The notes below the pieces were generated by a model. That model was not told where the DNA came from. It made no database searches and was given only the letters and a program-made list of their open reading frames with translations. This document shows positions 36,518 through 50,302 of a DNA stretch of 64,000 nt, piece after piece; within the stretch, counting starts at the first letter, position 1; each line of letters starts with the position of its first letter. The translations under genes and the position numbers were made by a program. The stretch covers positions 83,975,755 to 84,039,754 of the forward strand of contig OZ035997.1 of the NCBI GenBank assembly GCA_964035015.1, given 5' to 3'. This DNA comes from Corallium rubrum (taxonomy: Eukaryota; Cnidaria; Anthozoa; Scleralcyonacea; Coralliidae).

Positions 36518-39315
36518 ATCAAAAAAAGGCTGAACCCTTAGAAAACAACCAATTGTAGTAGTTTGAGAGCCCTAAAAGCGCTGCAAAAAAATTAACTAAA
36601 GATATGTCGTTAATTAACAACAGCTAGCAGCTAACTCTTACCAATAGATAAACAAAAAATACCTACGGGCCTAGTGAATTCCTTCTTTCTATTTTAACCC
36701 TTTCACCACCAGACCTTCTCCCTTGACGAGTAAAATCGTATGGCGTTAGCAAGAGTAAAATAGTAATGGGCCACCACGGTGGTGAAAGGGTTAATTTGTT
36801 CCTTTTATTGAAAAATTAAAAGGTGTTCAAGTAATAATTATTTGTGAAAAGGTCCGATAATAATTTCTGATGTGACTTTTTAAGTGAGCATGCTCAATTA
36901 CTATATTGAATAAATTATCATCCAAATTCTAAACATACATCTCTTTTCCGACAGTTCCTTCTACAGTTCTTTTTATGGGCCTGATACTTTCCCTCAATGG
37001 TTTTCTTTTCCTTTTCATACAAAGAGATGAAATATCTTTTCAGCACAGCTGTAAAGTAAGAAGAATTTGTCATTAATATTAATCATGGCATTTTATAACA
37101 CTATAAATAAGCAGTTGTAGAAGCATTGTGGTATTATGAAACTGACTTTTATATGTACTGTACATAGCCTCTGTGCACATTTAGAAAACCTGCCAGAATT
37201 TCTGGATGTGCACATGCAGGCTACATTGTATTTTATACGCAGTACTCTTTGCCATTAATTAAATCTTGGTTTTCCTTTCTGGGCAATATAAACCTATACA
37301 GTAGTCCAATACTTTGTTTTAAAACAAAACTTGATTCCCAAATTTCATTGATATTTTGTCACATTAGAAATACTCCTGTTTGAATTAATTGACTAGCCAC
37401 TTATATATCAAGGCTATTCACCCATACAAAAATCCAATAGGTCCGAATTCCTATTAGATTTTGATCATCAAATTCATACAGAAAACTATAAGAGCTCCTA
37501 TGATACGAATTTGTTCGCATAGGTTAGGAAATTTCTTATTGCACTTCCTAGAAGTATAAGAAATTAATTGCTATTAGATTTTCATATAGAAACTGTTTAT
37601 GTTGAACATACAAATCTTGAAATTTCTGTTGGGCAGCTGCAATTACCCACTTACATCCATGGGCAACCATTGGTTTTCCTGTGGCTTTAAATGCAAAAGG
37701 TGACCACTGCCTGGAAAATTTCAAGAGCCAGCTGAGACAGTATAATTATATCACTTTAACACAGTACATACTTTCAATTTGCAACTGAGACCATCCACCA
37801 TTCTCCTGCCCTTGATATTGCTGTACTTCTCTAACAACACCCTCAATTATTTCCTTGTTGCTATTAGATAGAACACTATAAAAAAATAAATAGGACAGAT
37901 GATATTTTATTTCAAAATGATCATTAGAAAATGCCCTGACATCTTCTTTCTGATCTTCGCACTGCTAGCTGGTATCCAGGGTATCAAAATGTATACCAAG
38001 CAAATTATATACAGTAAGTATTATAAGTATTATACCATGACTTGAGGGAAATTACAGTGATTAAATTTCCCCTCAGCTGTTTTACAAATCTTCCCGAGGC
38101 TAAGGCAAAATTTAATCATTAATTTCCCTCAAGTCATGGTATGAGTTTGTAATACCATGATATTCATGCTTAATGTCCCTTGTGAGGAGTAAAATTGAAT
38201 GAACATTTGATGTTCACTCATGCATGTGAATGAGGAGAAAATTAGAAATTTTCCCCAAAGCAGGGAAATTAGAAATTAGAGATTAAATTACCCAGTGAGA
38301 ACAAAAGAAATCAAGTCAATCATGGTATTACCTTATAAATTACCAGGTGAGCTTCCAATGCCCCTAATATCATTTGACATTTTATCTATCTGAACTCTGT
38401 AAGTGGTCTATACTATAATAATTATTAAGAATTAAATATATTCAAATATACTCGATGTACCTTTCTGTGAGAGTGAAACCAAGGAAATCATCTCGTTGCA
38501 ACAAAGTTTTGTAGACTTGTTTTGTAATTCTCTAGAAAAAAATTAATATATAATAACTAGAGGATATTACATGATGTGATGATGGCACAAAGATATGAAT
38601 TCTATCTTCCAATGGTGAAAACAATATTTTTTTAAGTAAGTGTAGCAAATGAGTAAAATATAGAAAATAGCATATTTTCTAGCAAAACTTGGAATTTACC
38701 GTAAAAGCTCTATCTCCCCCCCCCCCCCCCACACACACACACACCCGCCATCGGCCCTCACCCTGCCGTATGTAAATGCTCTTTCTCATTCTGACGTATG
38801 TGATTGAGTTGATGACTTACGAAAGTATTGATTTACGCACGGTGCCCGTTTTAGTAGATCAGTACTTTCGTAACAAGTGTATCCATTCAATCGCATACGT
38901 CAGGTTGAAAAAAAATCGAAAAAATCGCGCGCGTGTAAACAGAACATGTATTAAATCTGAAGTGGCTTTATAAACTGTGTATTTCATTCATTAATCGAGG
39001 AACATCAACCGACAAACAAAAATATTTCAAAAATATAAAGTGAATTACCCGACATTGCGTAGGCACTCGCACTTCTTGCACTCTTCGTCGTTTTCTTTTG
39101 GTTTCGGGAGGAGATTGATTTGTCGCTTCACCCAGCTTTTGTTCCAAACTCGCAAATGCCTGACGATTTTTCTCATCTCTCTGCTTCAACTCTTCCCGCA
39201 GGACACGATTCTCCTCATTCAACTTCTGATTTGTGCGCGCAATTTCCTCAAGGAGAATCAGCACTTGATCTTGACCTCCTTGCCTCTCTGTATCACGGGC
39301 ATTCGTTGTAGCCAT
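36067..39315 (-). CDS. Transposon coiled-coil/basic accessory protein, 5 exons, copy 2
   Basis: Exons 39049-39315, 38461-38531, 37772-37875, 36939-37048 and 36067-36408 have the same lengths (267, 71, 104, 110 and 342 nt) and phases as in copy 1, giving 297 residues. Features are as in copy 1: N-terminal coiled coil, KRKRRR basic stretch, cysteine/arginine-rich exon 4, acidic then proline-rich C-terminus. Exons 1 and 5 encode identical residues in the two copies while introns carry indels, which fits a maintained coding sequence, though the divergence is too low for a firm test. Function unknown; likely nuclear helper of transposition. Confidence 0.72.
36698..36790. mobile_element. Nested piggyBac-like MITE, copy 2
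   Basis: Counterpart of 5410-5502: 93 bp, CCCTTTCACCACC ends, TTAA on both sides. Confidence 0.8.
38033..38141. repeat. Inverted repeat in coiled-coil gene intron, copy 2
   Basis: Counterpart of 6744-6852. Confidence 0.5.
38791..38903. repeat. Inverted repeat (113 bp) in intron 1, copy 2
   Basis: Counterpart of 7496-7608, same length. Confidence 0.55.
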
Positions 39316-39706
39316 TTAACGCAGTTGGTGCGAGATCAAAGTAAAAAAATTCGCTGTTCAACAACCTAACACCACGAAGCAAACCTGCAACTGGCTGTTG
39401 GAAAATGAGCGCAATTTTGAATAATTGGCGCGCAATGACTTGATTTTATATATGGTCGGTACATAAGACCCCCTAAATTAGATATCGATATACCTATTAG
39501 CCGGTGGTGATGCCATTGACTCGCTTATTTTTAAAACCTTTTAGAATACCATAGCCTTTCAGAAAATATGTTTGTAACTTATGTAGCTATGCCAGTTACA
39601 TATGGAATCAGATAGGATTCTAAATCTTGCAATTTTATAAATATCCACTGAACAGATTTTATAGTAGAGGGCCAACTTCCCGCTCATCTGTTAATATCCG
39701 GTTAAA
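39316..39706. promoter_or_regulatory. Putative divergent promoter, copy 2
   Basis: The 391-bp gap between the head-to-head coiled-coil and kinase start codons has the same length as in copy 1. Inferred from gene geometry only. Confidence 0.35.
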
Positions 39707-42700
39707 ATGCACTTTGAACCTTTGGTCATCTGGCTTTGGCGCCAGAAATCATTCGAAATGGAGGGAAAGAACTCGAAGATGTCTCACTGCAATGCTGTCG
39801 GGTTCGCTGTTAGTAAGTATGGTCAAGCTAATGCGCCTTTACCGTGCTTATTAGCAGATCGTGCGAGCGGTTTTTCGCTTGCTGACGATCGGCCATACCA
39901 AAATCAGCATCTTGAAAGCCAAGCAGTTAACGTCGCCACCTCCACTTCTGGCAAGTCAACTAGAAGAAACATAGAATTGCTACGAAAGAAAAGGAGTCGC
40001 AGAAACAAACAGAAGCGTGAGTCGTTTAGAAATCTAAGTCGAAAGGAAAGAAGAACGAAATATTCTCGAGGAGCAAATCAAGCAATAATCAAAGGACTCG
40101 AAGATAAATTGCACAAGGCAGAACAGGATTATATTCAAGAGAAAAGGCTCTCGAAACTCTGTCGGACCAGTTACCAGAAGGAGAAAGATAGAAAACTCAA
40201 AATCTATAGGTGAGATTTTTGTTGTGCATGTATTTCTGGATTTGTGCCCTTCAGTCTGAATATAAAACTTACATTTTGATTCATGCTTGATAGTAAAGCA
40301 TTTATAAATCAATATTTAAATGATACATGTATGAGTTTATTAGCCTTTAAAGGACTAAAAAATAATGGTTTATCTAGATTGTGATTAGCTTGTTCAGGTC
40401 TGTACCGCCTGTTGAGGAACTAATTCTTCAGAGCATGCCTCGATGCCTACTGTATTAGCTGCCTTCTGAAGGAACAGTGTCCTATCCATGCTTTGAACAA
40501 CTTAACTTAAATTTTATTTGGAGAATTGAGCTATCAGATAAATGACTCCCTATTTGGAAGATAAAATATTAATTTGGATGTTCAAAACATGAGTTTATGC
40601 AAGGATTTATCCACCAGATACTGTAGGAGTTAATTACTTGTGGAATTATGTATACATGTTGGAAATTCGTCAGGAGTTTACTGCAATTTTTAATAATAAG
40701 AATTCTTAGGGTGCAGGCATATTGGTGGTTTTCAATCAATCCCTTGAGAATTGCAGGGCAAAGGCCAAGTGGGCATGTTAATTGGAAGGTACAATAACAT
40801 TGAATATAATATTCTTTTGTATTAACCAACCAACATGCAACCCAGCAATACATATCAATAACATTGATGTAATTGCAATCTCATACTGCAATTACCCAGT
40901 TTCCTGAACAAATCCAAAATGGGAAATACATGTAGAGGGAATAATTATATGGTTTTTGAATAAAATAGCCCAACACTAGGTTGGGTGGTAAATTATCAAG
41001 GAAAGTAGGATATGCTGTAAAATGTAATACATGTACAGTAGTTATGAATATTTATTTTAAAACCAATGGGTTTTTATCCTCAGTACTCAACCTTGCCTTT
41101 CTCTTTTTTCATGGCTATCCTAGACTGTACAGTACAGTATGTGCTTTTGGTCTTGAAACACTTCTTCCTTAGTATTACTGTACTAATCTTTAAAAAACTC
41201 TTGCTTTCAAAATTTGTAGAGGTCCTAAAATTCTGGAACGTAAAAATTTAAAAGAAGAAAATGCAGGTGATTCAATAACCCTTGGAAAGGGAGCTTTTGG
41301 AAATTGTAAGAAGATGGTGTATAGAGGAATTATTGTCGCTGTAAAAGCATACCATGATTATGTTGATGTAAATTCTGTTCAGTTGGAAGCTGATGCTATC
41401 AGTCAGTTTGATCACCCAGGTAATAAATATTTATAATACATTTATTTATTTCACAAATGCCCAATGTGTCTACAGTGTCTGATGAATTTTAACAATTATT
41501 AGATGAGTTGGAGCATATCAAGAATTATCAAACCTGAAAAGGATAACACAAACCAAGGTGTTAATATTCTTGATATCAGAGGAAACTCCAATTCTATCTC
41601 TATTCACACCTGCCGGCCATGTGCAGTGTCCAGATATTAAAATAATGCAACATAATATAAGATTATGTTATGTTACAGTACAGTAGATGCTAATGTACCC
41701 ACCATACAGGAACCAGTTGCAAAAATGCAATGTTAGACCTGACTGGAAACGCACACACAACCCTGTGATACTAGTGCAGTGCTCTGACCACTGAGAAAAT
41801 GTATTAATACAAAGATTTTGTTGTGGTGAAAAATTTAAATATAGCATGGGAAAACATTTTTACCAAGGTACATTTTTATACTGGATAGTTCTGAAAAGAA
41901 CTGTTCAAAAAATTCATTTTTAACCTGATGTTGTCATAACGTTTCACATAAATATAGACTCAAGTTCTTATTTTAGTTAGCAGATATTGCATCTGAAGAG
42001 TATAGTAAAAAAAGAGCAGTCACAAAATACATAGTGTTTCTTTCTAGAATTAAATGTACGGTACTATGCTCCAGATCTTTTATTCTTCTTCTGCTAAGTC
42101 TCAAACAGTTCTCTTCAGAACTATCTAGGATAAAAATTTACCATGGTTAATATGTTTTCCCATGTTATGTCTTAAAATGTGAAAATTCTTCACTCAAAAT
42201 TTTCCTTCACCATACATGTGAACACATACAGTGTAGTTTAATCAAATGAAATGTCAAATGTTACTTACAGTACATGTATACTGTAATAGCCATTTGATCT
42301 GTCACCCTCCAACTTTTGTGGGATTGATTAATTGCAACCAATCATTAGATTTACTTACACAAAATAATTCTTATAGGATTACCATTGTTATTTGGAGTCT
42401 GTCTGAATGAGAAGCCCTACCTGATGGTAACACAATTTCATGGGATTAATGGCAATTGCATGACATTTCAAAATGCTATGCAATCATCTGTGGTTACATC
42501 ATTGGCCAAGTGGATTAGACTATTCAGAAAAACTGGAGAAGCTTTGCTCTATGTCCATGAAAAAGGTTTTCTTCACAATGACATCAAAGGTGATAATATC
42601 TTGCTGTCAGCCCAAGGCTCTGGTTTAAATCCAGTCCTCATTGACTTTGGTAAGTGCCGTACAACAAAAAATCCTAAGAAGTATAACCTAACCCTAGATG

Positions 42701-42948
42701 AGCAATGGAAATATCGAAAATATCACTGTCATATTGCCCCAGAACTTATTAAAGGGACACATAGTCAGTCATTTAAGTCAGATATTTATGCGTATGGTCT
42801 CCTTCTATCTCAGACGTGTAAGTTAATTGCACAGTGTAAGCAATCTAGAATTCTTAACGACATACATATAGCTTGCATGCGCAGGAAAATTGAGGACAGG
42901 CCAACAATGCATGAAATTGTACCCAAATTAAAATTTCACTCAGTCTAA
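39707..42948 (+). CDS. Transposon-encoded protein kinase, 3 exons, copy 2
   Basis: Exons 39707-40209, 41220-41419 and 42377-42948 join in frame to 424 residues with GT/AG at each junction. Exon 1 ends ATCTATAG and uses the first, TAG, acceptor of exon 2, so the junction reads KIYRGPKIL where copy 1 reads KILGPKIL. The kinase domain carries GKGAFG, VAVK, HNDIKGDNILL, DFG, IAPELIKG and SDIYAYGLLL, and exon 3 encodes the same residues as in copy 1. In exon 1 only F6L and a V-to-I change were seen. The N-terminal ~167 residues are highly basic with a coiled coil, suggesting nuclear location or nucleic-acid contact (inference). This copy is the better candidate for the functional form. Confidence 0.8.
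41845..42164. repeat. Large fold-back element in kinase intron 2, copy 2
   Basis: Counterpart of 10533-10852, same length. Confidence 0.6.
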
Positions 42949-43059
42949 GTTAACTCCCAATTTATTGATTAATCGATTTTTCTCCATTCCATTCCCTTTT
43001 TGGCAATCGATAATTTTGAATACATCACATTATCCACAACAACAGTGCACAGCGACATA

Positions 43060-43305
43060 CAGTACTGCTCAGAAATAACCTAACAAAAACCGAGGTCAAA
43101 CCTAGGTTTAACCTCAGCTTAATCGTAATAATAATAACTCTGTTCAGTGTCAGTTAAACTGTCTCTAAATCACTATGAATCAAAATATGGACTGTTTTCT
43201 GTATTACTAGATAATTTTATTGTGCTTTACTAAAGTTTATTAGCATTTCTGTCATTGTTTAACTTAACCTCAACCACACTGTTAGGTTATTTCTGAGCAG
43301 TACTG
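43060..43305. mobile_element. Nested mariner-like MITE, copy 2
   Basis: Counterpart of 11748-11993: 246 bp, CAGTACTGC ends, TA on both sides. Confidence 0.8.
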
Positions 43306-43818
43306 TACCAAAACAAAATGTAGACATTTTATATACAGTGTACTGTATATAATTTATTCCCTATTTTACATAATATTCTATAAATATGTTAATTTTTTTA
43401 GTTTTCATTCTTATTGTGTAAATAAATTTCAATGGGAAAAATTAGTAAAATGGACAGTTAATCGATTATATCTATTTGAACCGATGGTTGCACCTCTGAG
43501 TTTACTCTCTACTACAGTTCAATTTTTTTACTTGTCAAAGGAAGAGCCCTTGGTCATGCTAGACATTAATGGGAGAATTAGTTTTAATATAATACACACC
43601 ATACAGTACAATATACTGTACCAGTAAAGTAACTGAAATGTTACCTGACCTACTGTAATATAAATATGTACAATTGGATTTTTGGTCAATATTGCATGTA
43701 GATGTACTTTAAAGTGAAAGGCAAAGTAGATTACAGCTACAGAACTGTATATGTATATGTTTTGAGGATTCATGTACCGGTACATTTTTGGCAGTTTCAA
43801 GTATGTACTTACTTGTTA

Positions 43819-44097
43819 CCAGCATATAATTTTAAAAAGCCCCATATTGAAAGAGACATGAGTTATTTCAAATTTTTTATTAAAACTAACGTTTCGTTGC
43901 TAATCCTGCAACATCTTCAGAGTGAATAATTATTTACAAGGTTATCTCGACTTATATGCTAATATATAAGATAACCTTGTAAATAATTATTCACTCTGAA
44001 GATGTTGCAGGATTAGCAACGAAATGTTAGTTTTAATAAAAAATTTGAAATAACTCATGTCTCTTTCAATATGGGGCTTTTTAAAATTATATGCTGG
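43819..44097. repeat. 279-bp near-perfect inverted repeat between convergent genes, copy 2
   Basis: Counterpart of 12501-12780. Here the arm indel seen in copy 1 is absent, so the palindrome is slightly more perfect. It lies between the 3' ends of the kinase and transposase genes. Confidence 0.7.
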
Positions 44098-44558
44098 GCT
44101 TTAATATTCCTGACAAGATTACGCTTTCCGCCTGGTTCGTCTATTGCTACTTGTTACCAGTCTCCAAAATGAAAGTAATGAAATCTATACAATGGCAAAG
44201 CTTATACAAGTTTGTGTCACACTTTGTCAGCAAACCTTGCTTGATGTGACAAATTGTCCTCTTTCTCTTCTACCAAAGCGAGGTTTGATGTAAAAAAGAA
44301 TGTGATGAACAGTAAACTTGCATAGTGCCATACAAGTTCTAAACTTGTATGTAAGTTTTAAACTAGTTTCAGCTTGCTGACAATGACAAAAGTATGTAGT
44401 CTTCACACAGTATAGTAATATAATCTTGACACAGTATTGTATATTCAGCAAAGTATAGAGCTGTTACAGAGCATTTACTACAGTGCTGTACATACTGTAC
44501 AGTGTAGCATGTTTGTCATTCTCATTTTTTGAGAAGATACATGTAGGAGAACAAATTG

Positions 44559-47500
44559 TCATAAGAAAGTTCTTCTAATGATAGGAGATACAGCTACACC
44601 ATTACTGCCATTAAATTTTGATAGTTTTGCACTTGCATATTTGGAGTGAATTCTCTGTACAGGAATAAATGATGAAGGGCCCCCTTCTTGACAATCAGAT
44701 AACCATACCTGTACAGGACTGCCAATTATTGTACTATCTTCATCTGGTTTGTACCATTTTACACAGGCAAAGGTGTGAGAAACATATTCTCCATCTAAGA
44801 CTAGCACATGTGTAAAATAATAGTTGACTGTTCCTGGTGACAGGAAAAATGATGTCTTATTGACAACCCCACAATTTGCTGGCCACGAGGCAAGAATTTT
44901 TGCAGATCTTATTCCTCGAGGTTCAATTTTTGAACCATACATTGTTGTTGCAATAGTTACTGACCCATACTTGTGGATTAACATGCTCATATCATTCTCT
45001 GATATTGAAGCTGCAGGATAGAGCATCTTGTAAACTTCAAAAAGAAGTTTGGCATCATCTGAATCCAAAGAGCTTAATTTGTAATTGGATGGAAGGAACA
45101 CAGCTGATTGATTTTTCCACACAGCCCCAATAGGCATGGGTGATGCTATACTGAGGTTATGAACTGCCCAACGATCAGCCCAATTTGAATTGTGGATCCA
45201 ATTTCTACTTCTATCTTCTGCAACATCAGTACACAGGTGAAGAAGGTCTTCTTTGAACAGGCTAGGAAATGACTTTTCTTCAAAGAAGTGTGACAACTTA
45301 AACTTTCTCATCAGCTGTAACTCGACTGATCTCTTGTTTGTGGGAATACTTCCTAATATTCCATTGAACCTCTCAAAGCTAAAACACCAAAAGCTTGCTA
45401 CTGGTCCATGGTCCAACACAATGTCCTTTAGGTGACAGTGAAGGTGAATGTTAGGAGTAATTACCTCCTTTCCATACAATTCCTCAACTCGTTTGCCAAA
45501 CTTGGTAAACAATCCATCTGCAATGTCCATATCTGCTCGTGATATGACTGGTTGGCAAATGTACCTGCATGCAAGTACAAATGTCTGCCAGCACTTGAAA
45601 TGATCATCTTGTATAATATTCTTTAAACAATACAATGAATAAGTCAGGGTCCAGTTTTTCCACTGTTCAGCAGTGTAACAACCAGAATTTGATGATATTT
45701 TGGCAGGGAGTCTGCCAATGTCACTTGGGACTTCCATTGTACCAATACGCTGCTCGATATTCTGTACATCTTTCTTCGACAGGATACTATTATTCCACAA
45801 GTGAAACATCATTTTGGCTGTGCCAAGAAATAAATTATGCATAGGATCAACTGTGAAGAAGCGGATAGCATCAAAATATGGAAGATCAAGTAGAATACTA
45901 TAGTGTGTTATACCATTGTCCCTGCAAAATTTAACTTGTTTTGACTGTGTTTTTATCTTGTCTACTTTTTTGGACAATTGTCGATGCCGCTGATTGGTTC
46001 TGGGCACCCAATTTTCTTTGTCAAAACCAGAGTAGTCCCTTTTGACTCCAAAACCTCCAGGAAACGCCTTCAGACAATGCAAGCAACCGTGAATTGCCGA
46101 ATGACTTTTAAATCCACCCAACTTTCTAATTGCAGGAACATCTGCTGAAACTGACATCACAGCTGCCCTAAATGTTATGGGAAACCGACATAGGGTAGAT
46201 TCCAACTTCATGCCTTTCCACAAACACTGCAACTCTTCCACAGCTGGTTTAAGAAATTCATTCAAGTTTTTAGGTTCTTTATTCATTGACGGTACAATGC
46301 CAATGACAATGACATTCTCCCATTTGAACCTTTCAACCCTTGGCAGATTCAATACAACCAGATAGAATACTCCAACTGAATAATCTTTTCTTCGGTTCAA
46401 AGGCTGGAAGAAGTCAAAGTTTAGCATAAAACCATAATTCCGGGGTGCTTTCAAAAAATCCGTTCCATTAACTGTCAGAAATTCTTTCCAAATTTTTCCA
46501 TCATAAAAGTCTGCCATTTCATCATTGTTCATTGACCTGTTTCTCCAGTGTTCACATTTTTCAGCAAAACCTTCTTTTTTAAGAAGTCTTTCCAAGGCAT
46601 TAATTATGCTGTTGTAACAATAATATTTAATGGGATAGAAACAACTCTTTCCATTCTTCAGCTGCACTTTATAGACAAGGGCTTCACCACATGTTACTTT
46701 TTTTCCTCGTGAGTAATGGAATCCAGAACATAATTTTCCAACTTGTTTATTATTCACAATTGTCAGACACTCATTATACTTATACAGTTTACAACACTTT
46801 GGACAGACAACATACTTATCAAAGTCATCCCTGTCAAAGTGAAAAAACTGCCTAAGCATAAAAAGTGTTCCAGGAAAGACTGTTATAAGCTGGGTGAGTG
46901 TGTCATTTGGAATTGCCACCCCCAATACTTTCAACCAAGCACCCAAAAAACGTAGGAGCCATGCCATTCCATTGTCACTAATATGGCATGAGAGTTGCCA
47001 CATTAAAAGAAAATATACAAGCCAAAATACCAATGAATGTACCATACCCTTTTGTTGTTTTCTTTGATGATCAGGAAGCGGTGAAGGTTCTCCATTCAAA
47101 TCTCGTTGAAGATCACTTGGGAGAACATTATCCCAAACCTCTTCACTATCCTCATCATCGGTCGATGAGTCTGTCACATGACTTTCACATTCTGAACAGT
47201 CAGAGTCTTGTTCATTTTCAGTGCAACCAGTACCAGGGTTGTTGTCATGGTCAGGCAAATCCTAATTGCAAACAATGTTAAAATAAGTTGTAGTCTACAC
47301 AAAACAGGAAAAAAGTACAGTGTATTTTTTCTCTATGTACTGTACCAACTACTCAGTGTACTAAATGTTCAACCTATTCTACATCAATACAAACAATTAC
47401 ATGTACATGTAAATCCAATCTAGTGTAGAATAGAGACTATAATTATTATAATATTATACTCTAATTATCTCCAGGTAATTTGCAGTTTCCTGAATTGCTC

Positions 47501-49581
47501 TCTGAGTCATATGCAATAATTCGCAACATGTTCTCAATTTATTCTAAAATTTTGCAATGGCTGGATACATGTGAATTTCATGATGCATGTGAAATTGTGG
47601 CATGTGACTTTTTGTGTCACAAAATCATGGACATCAGTACTGATTGAATCAGAAAAAGATGAAATAAGGGCTTTAATGCTGACTGAATAGCAAATATTTA
47701 AGCGATATGGCAATGCAATCCATAGGTGGTGAATACGATCACAAAGTAAGTTATAATATATAATATAGTATTTTTTAAAACTAATCTTGACTGCAAATAT
47801 TTCCATCCTGGTTGTGCAATATTAATGCTGCAATAAATCTATACAGTACTCACCAAGTCTGAGTCTGGCATCCTGTCTGAATGAGAATGGGCATCTTCAT
47901 TTACTGCTTTGTTGGAATCTATTAGAACGAAAAAGGTTAAATGTTAAATTAATGTTATAATGTACAGTACACATACAAAGTTGTGGCAACTTCATTGTAC
48001 TGTTGCAATTACACTGTTAGTACAATTCCAATTTCAATGTACTGTATTGTACAGGTAAGGAGGTACAGTGTATTTCTATATTGGTTCTTATAATAATTTA
48101 TGATTATATATATATATATATATATTTATTTTTTTTCAGTAATTATAATGACTAGTTTGCCACTTGAAGAAAATATGAATTTTGAGACTATGCAGAGAAT
48201 TTAGGATGGACAATTTTTTGTGTTTGATTGATTTTTCTATAAATTGACCTTCACACTTCACAATGTATAAATTTGCTCATTACGAGAGACTAATTCCTTT
48301 GTAGCCATGGCACATTAGGCATTGTTTACCACGAAGTAAAAAAAACAAAAAACGAACAAAACTCTCCAGTGAATCTGGTCAGAAAATTACTTCTTTTGTG
48401 ATATACAACAGCCATTTGAAGTATTATTTTTACCTAGCAAAATAAAACGTACACTGTATGTAATTGTTGTATGTAATTGCCAATTTATTAAAAGCATATT
48501 TTGCCAACTGGAAAATTACTTTTTACAAATTTTTGACCAAGAAAATAATAAGAAAATTCCTTATACACAAAAAAATTGGCATTATTTCTATTCATTATAC
48601 TCTGGAAAAGAATAGGTGCTCGACAAATCAAATGCCTTGTTATGACAAATCTGTTTTATAAAATAGAATGAAATATGCTAAAACTTTGGGTATTTGCATC
48701 TTACATCATTATTATTTGCGTCTTACATTATTGATATCATGTTGGATGACTTAAAAGGTTTCTCTGCATTTACAATTAAAATTCCAACATGGCAAAAATA
48801 TTATTATTTCTTGAATCTCTGGGGATTGGTTGCACCGATAGAAATATAGAGAAAAAGAATCGAAAAATTATAAAATAGAGCTTCCAACAACCCTTGATAC
48901 ATGTATGCCCCCCTGCAATTGACCCCCCCCCCCCCCCCGATTAAGGGCAAACACAATAGAAGGCACAGTTTTCGGATGCTGCTGAAATAAGCGTCTAATG
49001 AGAACTTTCAAAGTCAAGTGTAAAACCCTCTTTACTTTGCCCATACCCGCTACTCCGAGCAACGATGTATTAAAATTTATTTGATTTCGTTGTTCGGAGT
49101 GGCATCTACACTGTGTCCTTTAAAGTAAGCATTTCAACGACCAAAGTTTGCGTAAACCAAATATTTTTAGTTTGCGTATTAATAATTTCTAAAACTATGC
49201 CTCTTGTTCTGCGCCTTGTATGGATGAGTAATGAGTTTTCCAGCGTCTTTATATTTTGTGGGGTCTTACTCTTATTTCGAAATATCCCATAAACGATTTT
49301 TACGAACGATGTCAATAGGCTGAATGAACATCGATCGGTTGCGGTTTTTATCAAAGAAATTGGTCATACGTCTAAACGTAGGCTAGCACAAAATGTTCCA
49401 TCTTACCTGAACTTGTAACACTTTCACTATCCAATTCTTCACTATCCGATTCTTCCAAGACAAGCTGGGTATGCTGTCCTAGCAACTCACGTTGTCTCTT
49501 CCTTTCGTGTCTCTCTAACGTTGATCTTGAAACTAGTTGATCACAATGGCCACACATGTGAAGATCTTGTAATCCATCCAT
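44559..49581 (-). CDS. EnSpm/CACTA-type DDE transposase, 3 exons, copy 2
   Basis: Exons 49407-49581, 47854-47918 and 44559-47261 give 980 residues with the same phases as copy 1. The catalytic D, D and E contexts (LNFDFFQPL, SADVPAIRKL, FSFERFNG), the cysteine cluster and the N-terminal CGHC motif are all intact. Substitutions relative to copy 1 include an N-to-K change in exon 2 and L-to-P, L-to-V, A-to-V and W-to-R in exon 3; none falls on a putative catalytic residue. With two full-length open genes in one window, at least one is likely functional, but expression cannot be judged from sequence. Confidence 0.88.
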
Positions 49582-49939
49582 ATTGTAGTAGTATTTTCCC
49601 AAATTCTATTCAAACCAACCTTATAGTTATATACGCAAATAGTCGCAACCACACAGATCGAAGCAGAGATCAAATCAGGTGTATTTTACTCACATTTCAC
49701 AAGGAATAAGATTGACAGGAAATTGTGGTTTGTTGTTGCTAGGTTATGAGTAAACAAAGATCAACAAATAGTTTAAACGTCCAGTTTTGTTGACTCAGTT
49801 CTCCATCGTAAGTTAAAATTACTTCTATAGACAATTTGACTCATAAAGCAGAAAAATAAGTCAACAAAGCCATTCTCTCTAGCGCGGCATCAATTAATTA
49901 ACAACGGGATATTAAGTTATTCTTGATCTATTGTCAAGC

Positions 49940-50302
49940 CAGCTGTCAACATTTAAGTGAACTTACTAAACTCTTGAAAGTGTATTTAAAGGTACGCTGA
50001 GCTTTAATGGTAATTAAAGGTGCAACTAAAGCCATAGTAAAGGATTTCTCTAACTTTACTGAGATTTAAGTGTAACTTAATTACATTTAAAGTTCCACGT
50101 CAACTTTAATGACACTTTATGATATATATTAAAGGTCCTTAAAGTCTTTGGTCCTTATATCTTAATTAAATGTAACTTAAAATGACATTTTAACGTTTAA
50201 TGGCTTTAAGGTAAACTTAAATACTCCTTAAAGTTAATGGATTAACTTTAAGGAGATTTAAGTGCCCATTAAAGGTAATTAAATCTCAAATTTCGTCCTG
50301 TG
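49940..50302. repeat. Right terminal and subterminal repeat region, copy 2
   Basis: Same clustered TTTAAG / CATTTAA words and terminal inverted repeat as 18600-18966. Confidence 0.65.

Larger units (their letters stand above)
34841..50302. mobile_element. EnSpm/CACTA-like DNA transposon, copy 2 (15.5 kb)
   Basis: Same orientation, gene content and nested elements as copy 1. Termini CACAGGACGAAAT at 34841-34853 and its complement at 50290-50302. The left flank is minisatellite ending in AAT (34838-34840); the right flank is a 21-bp minisatellite starting TTG, so this copy alone shows no matching target duplication. Differences from copy 1 are mostly microsatellite lengths, single substitutions, and a segment near 44350-44390 with ~28 bp absent from copy 1. 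All three genes are open here, and the kinase exon junction looks more canonical than in copy 1. Confidence 0.92.
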
